54,074 bases of DNA from Methylobacter sp. (GTDB lineage Bacteria; Pseudomonadota; Gammaproteobacteria; Methylococcales; Methylomonadaceae), in assembly GCA_024636505.1 (NCBI GenBank), contig JAGXGY010000048.1:1-54074 (forward strand). Reading direction: 5' to 3'. The notes under the pieces are model-generated. The model was not told where the DNA came from, ran no database searches, and saw only the letters and a list, made by a program, of their open reading frames with translations. A program made the position numbers and the translations under genes. The number at the start of each line of letters is the position of its first letter. Within the stretch, counting starts at the first letter, position 1. Shown here piece after piece: positions 44,861 to 53,952 of this stretch.

Positions 44861-45979
44861 ATGATTCAATCAATGAAAAAAAACCATCAATCCTTACAAC
44901 CGAAGCCGACAAAAATCCTGGTAATCGCAATGCGATATCTCGGTGATGTATTGCTGACAACGCCCTTATTGCATTCGTTGCGACAGGCTTATCCTGATGC
45001 CCGCCTTGATGTGCTGGTGTTTCGTAATACCGCTGCCATGCTCGAAGGCAATCCCGATATTAGCCATATTATTACCTCGCCTAACCGTCCCCATTTCGCC
45101 GATTACCGGCAATTATTTCGTCAGTTATTTCGGCAGTATGATCTTGCCATCGCTACGCAATCCGGGGATCGTCCTTTTTTGTATTCATTGCTTGCCGCAC
45201 CATTGCGAGTTGCCGTCGTGCCGCCGAAAAACAGTACGGGCTGGTGGAAACGTTTTTTTGTTCAACACTGGATAGCGTTTGACAACGACAATACGCATAC
45301 AGTTTTACAGCATTTGCAATTGCTGGATTTGATTGATGTGCCTCGGTTTTTTTCATTGGTTCCGCCGCAAATCAGCAATACTAAGCAACTAGCGCAGCAA
45401 TGGCCTTTTTTGGCGAATGATGCCGGTTATGTGGTGTTGCATCCGCATCCGCAATGGACATACAAGCAATGGACTGTAGAAGGCTGGATCGAGGTAGGTC
45501 TGTATCTCAAAAAGTTGGGATTGAAGCTGGTTCTTTCGGGAGGCCCTACTCAGCAGGAAATTGACTATGTCGCCAAAATTCAGCGCCAACTGCCCGATGA
45601 TACTATCAATCTGGCGGGTCGAACTTCGTTGGCACAGTTGGCAACTATTATTGCTCAGGCAAAATTATATATCGGCCCTGATACCGGTATCACGCATCTG
45701 GCGGCGGCAACCGGGATTCCGGTAATCGCCCTTTATGGGCCGACCAATCCGGTAAAATGGGCGCCTTGGCCTAGTACTTACGGCCAGAATAAAAATCCTT
45801 TTCATAAGGTAGGTAGTCAACAGGTTAATAATGTCTTCTTGGTTCAAGGAAAAGGCGTATGCGTGCCTTGCCATCAAGAAGGCTGTGATGGTCACCGCTT
45901 AAGTCACAGTGATTGTCTTAACAGTATACCGGCTAAAAAAATACAAGATATTGCGTTGACAATATTACAAAAAAACTAA
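44861..45979 (+). CDS. GT9 heptosyltransferase, WaaQ-like
   Basis: An LPS core heptosyltransferase, probably the type III/WaaQ branch, 372 residues. ILVIAMRYLGDVLLTTPLLHSLRQAYPDARLDVLVF (about 19-54) is the GT9 opening with the family Asp. FVQHWIAFDNDNTHTVLQHLQLL follows, and IGPDTGITHLAAATGIPVIALYGPTNPVKWAPWP is the donor site. A Cys-rich tail CVPCHQEGCDGHRLSHSDCL follows. It opens the plus-strand LPS block. Substrate specificity is inferred from family similarity only. Confidence 0.88.
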   Translation: MIQSMKKNHQSLQPKPTKILVIAMRYLGDVLLTTPLLHSLRQAYPDARLDVLVFRNTAAMLEGNPDISHIITSPNRPHFADYRQLFRQLFRQYDLAIATQSGDRPFLYSLLAAPLRVAVVPPKNSTGWWKRFFVQHWIAFDNDNTHTVLQHLQLLDLIDVPRFFSLVPPQISNTKQLAQQWPFLANDAGYVVLHPHPQWTYKQWTVEGWIEVGLYLKKLGLKLVLSGGPTQQEIDYVAKIQRQLPDDTINLAGRTSLAQLATIIAQAKLYIGPDTGITHLAAATGIPVIALYGPTNPVKWAPWPSTYGQNKNPFHKVGSQQVNNVFLVQGKGVCVPCHQEGCDGHRLSHSDCLNSIPAKKIQDIALTILQKN

Positions 45980-46115
45980 AACATGGATATTCTTCACGCA
46001 GAATGCAACGATGGATTAAGTGGGCAATAGTTTAAGGTTTTTAGAGGCTATTTATCATTTGATACTCTGATAAAAGCATTGAGTTATATGAGAAGTTCTA
46101 ACTATATTGAATTAA

Positions 46116-47327
46116 ATGGCTATTGACGTATTCGAGAACATACAAATAATGGCGGTTAAAGCGGGCGGTATTTTTACGGCATTATTGATAGGGAGTATTT
46201 ATTTCTCCACCAGTTTGGCCATTATTTTATCGGCTGTATTGGGCCTGTTATGGTTGCTTTCCGGCCAGCTTACAGGCATGCCCGGTCTGTTGAGAAAATA
46301 TCCGGTGGCATTATGGTCGCTGCTTCTATATGGCTGTTTTATTGCAGGTTTGAGTTATGGCAATGCCACAGATAGCGATGCTTTTTCTATGCTAAGAAAA
46401 TACAGGGAGTTGTTGTTTATTCCTATTTTAATTTCGTTTTTAACGACAGAGCGTTATCGTTATTGGGCATGGAATACGTTTATGATTGCTTCGGCAGCTA
46501 CATTGTTAATTTCTTATTTGATGAATTTTGGCATTATTAGTTTGAATGAACAAGGAGACCCTTGCTACAAGAGCCGTATTACTCATAGTATTTTTATCTC
46601 TTTCTTTGCTTTTTTTTGCATGCACAAAGTTTATGATGATAAGCGCTATGGAAAGCTGTATTTAACGTTAGCGATATTATGCCTATACAATCTTTTTTTT
46701 GTAGTGGAGGGTCGTACTGGGCAATTAATTGTTGCGGCCTTAATTTTATTATTTTCCATACAACGACTGACTATTAAAAAATGCGGAATCACTGTCGTTA
46801 TTGGCGCTGTGTTGTTCGCCCTTTTCCTTAATTTTTCCGATAAAGCCAGCCGAATTACCGAAGGCATTGCTAATACGCAAGCTTATTTACAACCCGTTTC
46901 CGAGCAAACCGAATCGTCTATGGGGCTGCGATATACTTTTTGGAAATATTCATTAAAACTGATGGCTGACAGCCCCATGGTAGGGCATGGCACCGGTAGT
47001 TTTGCTAAAGAATATCAACGAATTGCCATAGGCGAGCAGGTTATGACACACAATCCTCACAATGAGTTTTTCATGATTGGCGTTCAGCTGGGTTTATTTG
47101 GGCTGCTGGCATATTTGGGATTTCTCTCAAGCCAGCTCTATTACGCTAGAGAATTGTCTGATAACGAAAAATGGCTTGCTCAAGGGCTTCTGATGTCATT
47201 GCTCATTACCAGTTTGTTTAATACGCCATTCTTTGACTTCACTGAGGGGCACTGGTATGCGGTTATGGTAGCCTTGTGTTTTGCTGCTCTCGGGGTAGGC
47301 AATAAGGTTGCCATAAATAATGCTTAG
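46116..47327 (+). CDS. O-antigen ligase family protein (WaaL-like)
   Basis: 403 residues with about ten hydrophobic segments, including YFSTSLAIILSAVLGLLWLLSG near the N-terminus. The Wzy_C/ligase domain has VVEGRTGQLIVAALILLF and a periplasmic loop MLRKYRE..LFIPILIS. The C-terminal signature GHGTGSFAKEYQR and MTHNPHNEFFMIGVQLGLFGLLAYL carries the catalytic-type His. It would join O-antigen or another saccharide to the lipid A core at the periplasmic face. It overlaps the next gene by 8 bp. Confidence 0.88.
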   Translation: MAIDVFENIQIMAVKAGGIFTALLIGSIYFSTSLAIILSAVLGLLWLLSGQLTGMPGLLRKYPVALWSLLLYGCFIAGLSYGNATDSDAFSMLRKYRELLFIPILISFLTTERYRYWAWNTFMIASAATLLISYLMNFGIISLNEQGDPCYKSRITHSIFISFFAFFCMHKVYDDKRYGKLYLTLAILCLYNLFFVVEGRTGQLIVAALILLFSIQRLTIKKCGITVVIGAVLFALFLNFSDKASRITEGIANTQAYLQPVSEQTESSMGLRYTFWKYSLKLMADSPMVGHGTGSFAKEYQRIAIGEQVMTHNPHNEFFMIGVQLGLFGLLAYLGFLSSQLYYARELSDNEKWLAQGLLMSLLITSLFNTPFFDFTEGHWYAVMVALCFAALGVGNKVAINNA

Positions 47328-48072
47328 CGTCATCATCATCACCAAAAATGAAGCCTCGCATATTGGCCGCTGCCTGGAGTCTGTTTCATGGGCGGATGAA
47401 ATTATCGTTCTGGACTCAGGCAGTCAAGATGATACGGTATCTCTCTGTCGTCACTATACCGATAAGGTGTATGAAACAGACTGGCCGGGTTTTGGCATTC
47501 AGAAACAGCGAGCCTTGGATAAAGCCAAGGGAGATTGGGTTTTATCTATTGATGCCGATGAGGTTGTAACGCCCGAATTAAGGGCTGAAATCGGAAAAGC
47601 GCTCAGGCAGGAGCGCTATAATGGCTATGAAATCCCTCGCCTTTCCAGCTACTGCGGCAGGCAAATGCGTCATGGGGGCTGGTGGCCTGATCATGTGCTT
47701 AGGTTGTTTCGTCGAAATGACGGACACTTCACCGATTCGGTTGTTCATGAGCGTATTATTGTTCAGGGGCAAGTCAGTCGGTTAATTACCCCGCTGCTTC
47801 ATGATGCTTTTGTAAATCTGGATGAAGTCTTGCATAAAGTAAATAGCTATTCAGCTTTAGGCGCCGCTTTGCTTTACCGGCGGGGCGTTCGCTCATCTTT
47901 GGGCAAAGCGATCTTAAAAGCACTTTGGACATTTATACGCACTTATTGGATTCAAGCTGCCATTCTGGATGGACGGCAAGGACTAATGCTGTCAATTTCT
48001 AATGCAGAAGGTACTTATTACAAGTATCTTAAATTATGGGAATTACAAAATTCACAACCTTTTCAAAAATGA
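47320..48072 (+). CDS. Family 2 glycosyltransferase, WaaE/KdtX-like
   Basis: A cytoplasmic-face glycosyltransferase of LPS core synthesis, 250 residues. It is a GT-A fold enzyme with MLSVIIITKNEASHIGRCLESVSWADEIIVLDSGSQDDTV, LSIDADEVVTPEL (metal-binding DxD) and GGWWPDHVLRLFRRNDGHFTDSVVHE. This is the WaaE/beta-1,4-glucosyltransferase subtype. The end overlaps the next gene as ATGA. Confidence 0.88.
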   Translation: MLSVIIITKNEASHIGRCLESVSWADEIIVLDSGSQDDTVSLCRHYTDKVYETDWPGFGIQKQRALDKAKGDWVLSIDADEVVTPELRAEIGKALRQERYNGYEIPRLSSYCGRQMRHGGWWPDHVLRLFRRNDGHFTDSVVHERIIVQGQVSRLITPLLHDAFVNLDEVLHKVNSYSALGAALLYRRGVRSSLGKAILKALWTFIRTYWIQAAILDGRQGLMLSISNAEGTYYKYLKLWELQNSQPFQK

Positions 48073-48887
48073 ATTTGATTTCTGTTATTGTAACTACCTA
48101 TAACTGGCCGACGGCATTAGAGCTTTGTCTGGACAGTTTATTTGCCCAACAAGATCAGGCCTTTGAAATTATCATTGCTGACGATGGCTCTACATCCGTC
48201 AATAAGGCGAAGGCACAGGCCTACTGCTTTAAAAGTCCGGTACCCATTCAGTATGTGCATCATGATGATCAAGGATTCAGGGCAGGAACCATCCGAAATA
48301 AGGCGGTTGCTGCCAGCCTTGGATCATATCTACTGTTTATTGATGGCGACTGCGTTTGTTGCGCTGATTTTATCGCCCGCCATCGTCAGCTGGCAGAGTC
48401 GGGATGTTTTGTGCCGGGAAATCGGGTGTTGTTGAATGAGTCGTTTACTCAGGAAGTTATTGAAAACCATATCCCATTACATCAAAAATCATTGAATTAT
48501 TTTGTTTCTCTTTGGCTGCAAAAAAAAACCAACAGGATTTCTGCTTTTATTAGACTTCCTTTGGGGGTTTTGAGGAGATTACAGCCCAGAAAATGGCAAA
48601 AAGCCATGACCTGTAATTTGGCGCTATGGAAAAACGACTTTTTACGGGTGAATGGTTTTGATGAACTTTTTGAGGGCTGGGGCTTTGAAGATTCTGATCT
48701 GGTTATTCGTATGATACATGCCGGTGTTCAACGCAAGGAAGGGCGGTTTTCTGTGCCGGTGCTGCATTTGTGGCATCGCCAGAATGATAAGAGCAAGCAA
48801 GATAATAATTACCAGCGATTGTTGGATCGTTTGAAGCGGTGGGATTTTATTGTCGCAACAAAAGGCGTCTCTCAGTATCTTGAATAA
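48069..48887 (+). CDS. Family 2 glycosyltransferase with C-terminal GT7-like domain
   Basis: 272 residues from ATG 48069, which overlaps the previous stop (ATGA). The N-terminal GT-A domain has SVIVTTYNWPTALELCLDSLFAQQ, EIIIADDGS and FIDGDCVC (metal site). The C-terminal part AMTCNLALWKNDFLRVNGFDELFEGWGFEDSDLVIRMIHAGVQR is the galactosyl/chondroitin-synthase-like 'GWGxED' module. The donor sugar cannot be told from sequence. It is followed by msbA after 57 bp. Confidence 0.88.
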   Translation: MNLISVIVTTYNWPTALELCLDSLFAQQDQAFEIIIADDGSTSVNKAKAQAYCFKSPVPIQYVHHDDQGFRAGTIRNKAVAASLGSYLLFIDGDCVCCADFIARHRQLAESGCFVPGNRVLLNESFTQEVIENHIPLHQKSLNYFVSLWLQKKTNRISAFIRLPLGVLRRLQPRKWQKAMTCNLALWKNDFLRVNGFDELFEGWGFEDSDLVIRMIHAGVQRKEGRFSVPVLHLWHRQNDKSKQDNNYQRLLDRLKRWDFIVATKGVSQYLE

Positions 48888-48944
48888 CGCCATAATCGAG
48901 CTCAAACTTGAACAGTTCTACCTGTTAATAAAATTTTAAAATAT

Positions 48945-50738
48945 ATGAATAAGACGTCCAATGTCAGCGCTCAAATATATAAGCGTTTGTTGACCTATGT
49001 GAAGCCGCATTTGTGGCTTTTTGCCATCAGTATTTTCGGCTTCCTGATGTACTCAGGCACCCAGACCTTATTTGCGGCACTGATCAAGCATATTATCGAT
49101 ACGCTGCAAACTGAGGCGCGGGAGGGTATGAATTATTTGCCGTTAATGTTTAGCGGTTTAATTATCGTGCATGGGATCGGCGCTTATTTAGGCAACTATT
49201 TTTTAGCTAAGGTATCTACCAATGTGGTACATACCTTGCGCTGTGAAATTTTTGACCAGTACACGCGCTTGCCAACAGCTTATTTTGACGCGAATAACAG
49301 CGGTTACATGATTTCAAGGATAACCAATAATGTAGCATTGGTTACTCAGGCCGCTACGGATGCGGTGCGCACCATTGTGCGTGAAGGCTTTACCGCAATA
49401 GGCTTGTTAATTTATTTGTTTTATTCAAACTGGATGTTGTCGCTGGTTTTTGTCGCCATCGCGCCGATTATTGTGGTGTTGGTGGGTTATGTCAGTAAGC
49501 GCCTGCGCCGCATTAGTAAAAAAATACAGGAATCGATAGGCGACATAACTCATATTACTTCGGAATTGGTGGGCGGGCATAGGGTAGTACGCAGTTATGG
49601 CGGTGAAGAATATGAGCGGCGACGATTCCTGGAAAGTAGTTTATATCATCGCAGACAATCATTGAAGCTGGCTACAACTATGGCGGTACACAATCCGATT
49701 ATGCAATTTATCATCGCGATTGCATTGTCATTTCTGATGTATATGGCCTTATTTTTTATGAAGCAAGCCAGTGTCGGTGAGTTTGTCGGCTACTTGACGG
49801 CGGCATTTTTGTTACCGAGACCTATCAGACAATTGAGTGATGCCAATGGCGACATTCAAAAAGGTATTGCAGCGGCTCAATCGTTATTTGAAATTCTGGA
49901 CGAGCCTGGTGAGCTGGATCAAGGTACTTATCAGGCGGAAAGGTGTAAAGGGGCATTAGAATTTAAAAATCTGTCCTTTCAATATGCAGGCGCCAATGAA
50001 CCGGCGCTGATTGACATCAGTTTTAAGGCTGAGCCGGGGCAGACGATTGCGCTGGTAGGGGCTTCCGGTGGCGGAAAAAGTACGCTCGCTAATTTGGTGT
50101 CGCGTTTTTACCCGCATGATACCGGTGAAATATTGTTGGACGGTGTTGAAATAAATACTTATGAATTGGCAAATTTGAGAAAACAGTTGGCATTGGTTAA
50201 TCAGCAAGTCACTTTATTCAATGATACGATCGCCAATAATATCGCCTATGGATCACTTGCGACGGCAACCCGAAGTGAAATAACACAGGCTGCAACAGAC
50301 GCTTATGCCATGGAATTTATCGCCAAGTTGAATCAGGACTTGGATACGGAAATAGGTGAAAATGGCGTCAAGTTGTCTGGAGGGCAACGGCAAAGATTAG
50401 CTTTGGCGAGGGCCTTATTGAAGGATGCGCCTCTATTAATACTGGATGAGGCGACATCCGCGCTGGATACCGAATCGGAGCGGTATATCCAGGCGGCGCT
50501 GCAAAAAGTTATGAAGAACAGGACGACTCTGGTTATTGCTCACCGGCTATCGACCATTGAAAGTGCTGATATGATTCTGGTTATGGATCATGGTCATATT
50601 GTTGAACGAGGGTCTCATCGGGAGCTTATTGCAAAAAATGGAGTCTATGCGCGTTTGCATTCCATGCAATTTAAGGAACATGGTAGTAGTGACCAGCCGG
50701 TCGCCGCTACTGAGGTATCAAATTCAGACATTGCGTAG
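48945..50738 (+). CDS. msbA: Lipid A export ATP-binding/permease MsbA
   Basis: An ABC exporter that flips core-lipid A across the inner membrane. At 597 residues it has a six-helix membrane domain (about 20-310) and an ATPase domain with Walker A GASGGGKSTL, Q-loop LVNQQVTLFND, signature LSGGQRQRLALARALL, Walker B LLILDEATSALD and switch His (VIAHRLSTIE). Its place among LPS core genes supports MsbA rather than a drug exporter. Confidence 0.93.
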   Translation: MNKTSNVSAQIYKRLLTYVKPHLWLFAISIFGFLMYSGTQTLFAALIKHIIDTLQTEAREGMNYLPLMFSGLIIVHGIGAYLGNYFLAKVSTNVVHTLRCEIFDQYTRLPTAYFDANNSGYMISRITNNVALVTQAATDAVRTIVREGFTAIGLLIYLFYSNWMLSLVFVAIAPIIVVLVGYVSKRLRRISKKIQESIGDITHITSELVGGHRVVRSYGGEEYERRRFLESSLYHRRQSLKLATTMAVHNPIMQFIIAIALSFLMYMALFFMKQASVGEFVGYLTAAFLLPRPIRQLSDANGDIQKGIAAAQSLFEILDEPGELDQGTYQAERCKGALEFKNLSFQYAGANEPALIDISFKAEPGQTIALVGASGGGKSTLANLVSRFYPHDTGEILLDGVEINTYELANLRKQLALVNQQVTLFNDTIANNIAYGSLATATRSEITQAATDAYAMEFIAKLNQDLDTEIGENGVKLSGGQRQRLALARALLKDAPLLILDEATSALDTESERYIQAALQKVMKNRTTLVIAHRLSTIESADMILVMDHGHIVERGSHRELIAKNGVYARLHSMQFKEHGSSDQPVAATEVSNSDIA

Positions 50739-50747
50739 GACATTATT

Positions 50748-51323
50748 TTGAAGACATTTATTGCCGAACTCGAAGAGCATAAGGCGATAATGGAGCGATT
50801 GGCGGATTGTTCCGGTGCCATTGAGGCGACCGGAGCATTGCTGATTGAAACATTAAAGCGAGGTGGAAAAATATTATTGTGCGGCAATGGCGGCAGTGCG
50901 GCCGATTGTCAGCATATCGCTGCAGAGCTGGTAGTGCAATACCAAAAAAATCGTAAGGCGCTGGCCGCAATTGCGTTGACCACAGACAGTTCGATTTTAA
51001 CGGCGCACAGCAATGATTTTGGTTTTGAAACCGTGTATTCCCGGCAGATTGAGGCCATTGCCAGTGAAAAGGATTGTTTGATTGCCATTTCCACATCCGG
51101 ACGCAGCAAAAATATATTAAAAGCGGCGGAAGCTGCAAAGTTGAAAGGTATGGCTGTTATCGGCTTGACCGGCTGTGAAGGCGGCGAATTAAGTGGGCAA
51201 GTATCGCACCCGGTGATTGTCCCCTCGGATGTGACCGCAAGAATCCAAGAGGCGCATATATTGATAGGTCATTGGTGGTGTGGCGCGATTGAGGAGGCTG
51301 TAAGTGCTGGCAATTATTCCTGA
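50748..51323 (+). CDS. gmhA: Phosphoheptose isomerase GmhA-like (SIS domain)
   Basis: Converts sedoheptulose-7-phosphate to D-glycero-D-manno-heptose-7-phosphate, the first step to ADP-heptose. At 191 residues it has an SIS domain: GGKILLCGNGGSAADCQHIAAELVVQY, AIALTTDSSILTAHSNDFGFETVYSRQ and AISTSGRSKNILKAAEAA. The zinc-binding His and Glu of the GmhA family are present (DCQHIAAEL; ILIGHWWC). It starts at a TTG (50748) with AGGA 7 nt before. The end overlaps hldE by 20 bp. Context with hldE and hldD makes the call firm. Confidence 0.92.
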   Translation: MKTFIAELEEHKAIMERLADCSGAIEATGALLIETLKRGGKILLCGNGGSAADCQHIAAELVVQYQKNRKALAAIALTTDSSILTAHSNDFGFETVYSRQIEAIASEKDCLIAISTSGRSKNILKAAEAAKLKGMAVIGLTGCEGGELSGQVSHPVIVPSDVTARIQEAHILIGHWWCGAIEEAVSAGNYS

Positions 51324-52728
51324 ATTTACCAAGGCTCACATCATAGTTATTGGTGACGTGATGCTGGATCGATATTGGTCCGGGCAGGCTGCGCGTATTT
51401 CACCGGAAGCGCCGGTGCCGGTAGTGAGGGTTAATACTATTGAGGATCGCGTCGGCGGCGCCGGTAATGTCGCACTCAATATAGCTAAATTAGGCGGCAA
51501 GGTCACTCTGTTGGGTGTCGTTGGTGATGATGCCGAGGGCGACATACTACGACGACTGCTGGAAGCGGAAGGCGTAGTTTGCGATTTTGTCGTCGAGCAA
51601 GAAATTCGCAGTATCTGCAAGTTACGGGTTATGGCCCAACATCAGCAACTCATTCGAATCGATTTTGAAGAGACGTCTCTTAAGTTTGATTCAGATACCT
51701 TATTGGCCAGACTGGTTAAGCACCTACCTAAAAACCATACCACTGTTTTCTCGGACTATGGCAAAGGAACCTTGGCGAATATTTCAACTTATATTCTTGC
51801 AGCCAAGCAAGCTGGCATTAAGGTTTTGGTCGATCCGAAAGGCGTGGATTATCAGCGTTATGCTCATGCAGATCTGATAACGCCAAATTTGTCTGAATTA
51901 CAGGCTGTCGTTGGCGTTACTGAAAACGAAGAGGATTTGCTGGAAAAAGGACGCAGGCTGTTAAAGCAACATCAAATTCCGACACTTTTGCTGACTCGCG
52001 GCGAGGCGGGTATGACCTTGATACAAGATGATCAAGTGCATTCATTGCCGGCCCAGGCCAAGGATGTTTTTGACGTGACCGGCGCCGGAGATACTGTTAT
52101 TGCGGTAATGGCTTTATGTGTGGCATTGGACATGGTTTTGGATGATGCAATGTATCTGGCTAATCTGGCGGGCGGCATAGTGGTTGGAAAACTGGGTACC
52201 TCAACCGTGTCGATGCCCGAGTTAACGCGGGCTATGCACGGTGACCGGGATTCCCGATACGGTATCGTTTCGGAAGATGAGTTGGCGCAAATATTGGTCG
52301 GGGCCAAAGCCCATGATGAGCGGATCATCATGACCAATGGCTGCTTCGATTTATTGCATGCCGGACATGTGACTTATTTACAGCAGGCAAAGGCGCTAGG
52401 TGATCGCTTGGTGGTGGCGGTAAACTCCGATGCATCGGTCAGGCAGCTTAAAGGAGAGAGTCGGCCTATTAATGGCTTGCAGGAACGGATGACCGTTTTA
52501 GCGGCATTAGCCTGTGTGGACTGGGTGGTTTCATTCGAAGAGGAAACCCCTGAAAGACTGTATTGCAGACTGCTGCCGGATGTTATTGTTAAGGGTGGCG
52601 ATTACAGTTCGGAGCAAGTTGCCGGTGGCGATTGCGTGATTCGGGCGGGTGGTGAAGTAAAGATATTACAGTTTGTTGACGGTCAGTCGACAACGGCGAT
52701 GATTAAAAAAGCGAGGGGATTGGAATGA
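51304..52728 (+). CDS. hldE: Bifunctional heptose kinase/adenylyltransferase HldE
   Basis: Phosphorylates heptose-7-phosphate at C1 and then adenylylates it to ADP-D-glycero-D-manno-heptose. The protein is 474 residues from GTG 51304. The N-terminal ribokinase-like domain (1-320) has HIIVIGDVMLDRYWSG, RVGGAGNVALNIAKLGG and DVTGAGDTVIA with the catalytic Asp. The C-terminal nucleotidyltransferase (about 343-474) has TNGCFDLLHAGHVTYL and VNSDASVRQLKG. It overlaps gmhA by 20 bp and hldD by 4 bp. Confidence 0.96.
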   Translation: MLAIIPEFTKAHIIVIGDVMLDRYWSGQAARISPEAPVPVVRVNTIEDRVGGAGNVALNIAKLGGKVTLLGVVGDDAEGDILRRLLEAEGVVCDFVVEQEIRSICKLRVMAQHQQLIRIDFEETSLKFDSDTLLARLVKHLPKNHTTVFSDYGKGTLANISTYILAAKQAGIKVLVDPKGVDYQRYAHADLITPNLSELQAVVGVTENEEDLLEKGRRLLKQHQIPTLLLTRGEAGMTLIQDDQVHSLPAQAKDVFDVTGAGDTVIAVMALCVALDMVLDDAMYLANLAGGIVVGKLGTSTVSMPELTRAMHGDRDSRYGIVSEDELAQILVGAKAHDERIIMTNGCFDLLHAGHVTYLQQAKALGDRLVVAVNSDASVRQLKGESRPINGLQERMTVLAALACVDWVVSFEEETPERLYCRLLPDVIVKGGDYSSEQVAGGDCVIRAGGEVKILQFVDGQSTTAMIKKARGLE

Positions 52729-53669
52729 TTGTGGTGACGGGCGGTGCCGGTTTTATTGGCAGTAATCTTATTCGGGCATTAAACCAGCGGGGTGAGCGCG
52801 ATATATTGCTGGTGGATCATCTGTCTAATGGGCGAAAAATGCACAATATCGCCGATCTTGATATCGCCGATTACATGGACAAGGATGAGTTTATAGAGAA
52901 AATTGGCATGGCTCATTTTTTTGATGGGGTGCGGGCGGTTTTCCATCAGGGAGCTTGCTCTGCAACCACGGAATGGGATGGGCGGTATGTGATGACCAAT
53001 AATTATGATTATTCCAAACGTTTATTGCATTGGTGTATCGCAAAAAATGTCGCCTTTATGTATGCGTCTTCCGCTTCGGTTTACGGGGATGGCAAGCAGG
53101 GGTTCCGCGTTGATCGCAGTTGCGAACATCCTATCAATATGTATGCCTATTCGAAATTTCAATTCGATCAATATGTTCGACCTTTATTAGCTAAAACCAA
53201 CAGTCCAATTGTCGGTCTCCGCTATTTTAATGTTTACGGACCCAGAGAGCAACATAAAGGCTCCATGAGTAGCACGGCATTTCATTTTAATCGGCAGGTT
53301 ATTGAGCAAAAAAGAGCGAAGTTGTTTGAGGGCTGCGATGGCATGGCTAATGGCGAACAAAAGCGGGACTTTGTTTATGTTGATGATGTTGTCGATGTAA
53401 ATTTGTGGTTTTTGGACCATCCTGAGCAACGCGGTATTTATAACCTAGGAACGGGGCGAGCGGAAACTTTTAATGCGGTCGCTCAGGCGGTGACTGATTG
53501 GCATAATGAGGGGGAGATTGAGTATATCCCGTTTCCCGAGCATTTAAAGGGCGCGTATCAGAGCTATACCCAAGCGGATATTTCCGGGCTAAGAGAGGCT
53601 GGGTACACGAAGGACTTTTTGACCGTTAAGCAAGGCGTCGCAAGATATTTGGATTGGTTGAATACATAA
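52725..53669 (+). CDS. hldD: ADP-glyceromanno-heptose 6-epimerase HldD
   Basis: Epimerises ADP-D-glycero- to ADP-L-glycero-D-manno-heptose, the donor for WaaC and WaaF. The protein is 314 residues. It is a short-chain dehydrogenase fold: VVTGGAGFIGSNLIRAL at the start, YASSASVYGDGKQGF with the Ser, and the catalytic YAYSKFQFD (Tyr-x3-Lys). GLRYFNVYGPREQHKGSMSS and DFVYVDDVVDVNLWFLD follow. It is the last gene of the LPS block; no terminator is visible before the rRNA promoters. Confidence 0.95.
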   Translation: MIVVTGGAGFIGSNLIRALNQRGERDILLVDHLSNGRKMHNIADLDIADYMDKDEFIEKIGMAHFFDGVRAVFHQGACSATTEWDGRYVMTNNYDYSKRLLHWCIAKNVAFMYASSASVYGDGKQGFRVDRSCEHPINMYAYSKFQFDQYVRPLLAKTNSPIVGLRYFNVYGPREQHKGSMSSTAFHFNRQVIEQKRAKLFEGCDGMANGEQKRDFVYVDDVVDVNLWFLDHPEQRGIYNLGTGRAETFNAVAQAVTDWHNEGEIEYIPFPEHLKGAYQSYTQADISGLREAGYTKDFLTVKQGVARYLDWLNT

Positions 53670-53694
53670 GGAGCGTTTATAAGAAAATAACCTC

Positions 53695-53722
53695 TTGACG
53701 CAGTCAGAAAAAGCTGTAGAAT
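53695..53722 (+). promoter_or_regulatory. rRNA operon promoter P1
   Basis: TTGACG (53695-53700), a 16-bp spacer and TAGAAT (53717-53722), followed by GCGC. It is the first of three tandem sigma70-type promoters pointing to the right edge. Confidence 0.75.
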
Positions 53723-53798
53723 GCGCAGTTCTTTCAAGGCAGGGTCTTTGAAGAGTCGGCAGGACGCCGGGGTTTAGAAAATAAAGTAGGCAAGGATG

Positions 53799-53826
53799 TT
53801 GACAAGTTGGCCGGGTAGGTTATAAT
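53799..53826 (+). promoter_or_regulatory. rRNA operon promoter P2
   Basis: TTGACA (53799-53804), a 16-bp spacer and TATAAT (53821-53826): consensus in both hexamers. Confidence 0.85.
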
Positions 53827-53895
53827 GGTCGGCTTCTTCGGGGTCTGGTAATTGGCTTCGACAAGGACGGTTTAAAAATAAATGTCGACAAGGTG

Positions 53896-53923
53896 TTGAC
53901 AAGTTGAATTGGACCTGTATAAT
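53896..53923 (+). promoter_or_regulatory. rRNA operon promoter P3
   Basis: TTGACA (53896-53901), a 16-bp spacer and TATAAT (53918-53923): consensus in both hexamers. The TGTTGACAAGTTG context is shared with P2, so the two probably arose by duplication. Confidence 0.85.
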
Positions 53924-53952
53924 CGTCTAGCTCAACCGGGGTTTACTCCGAC

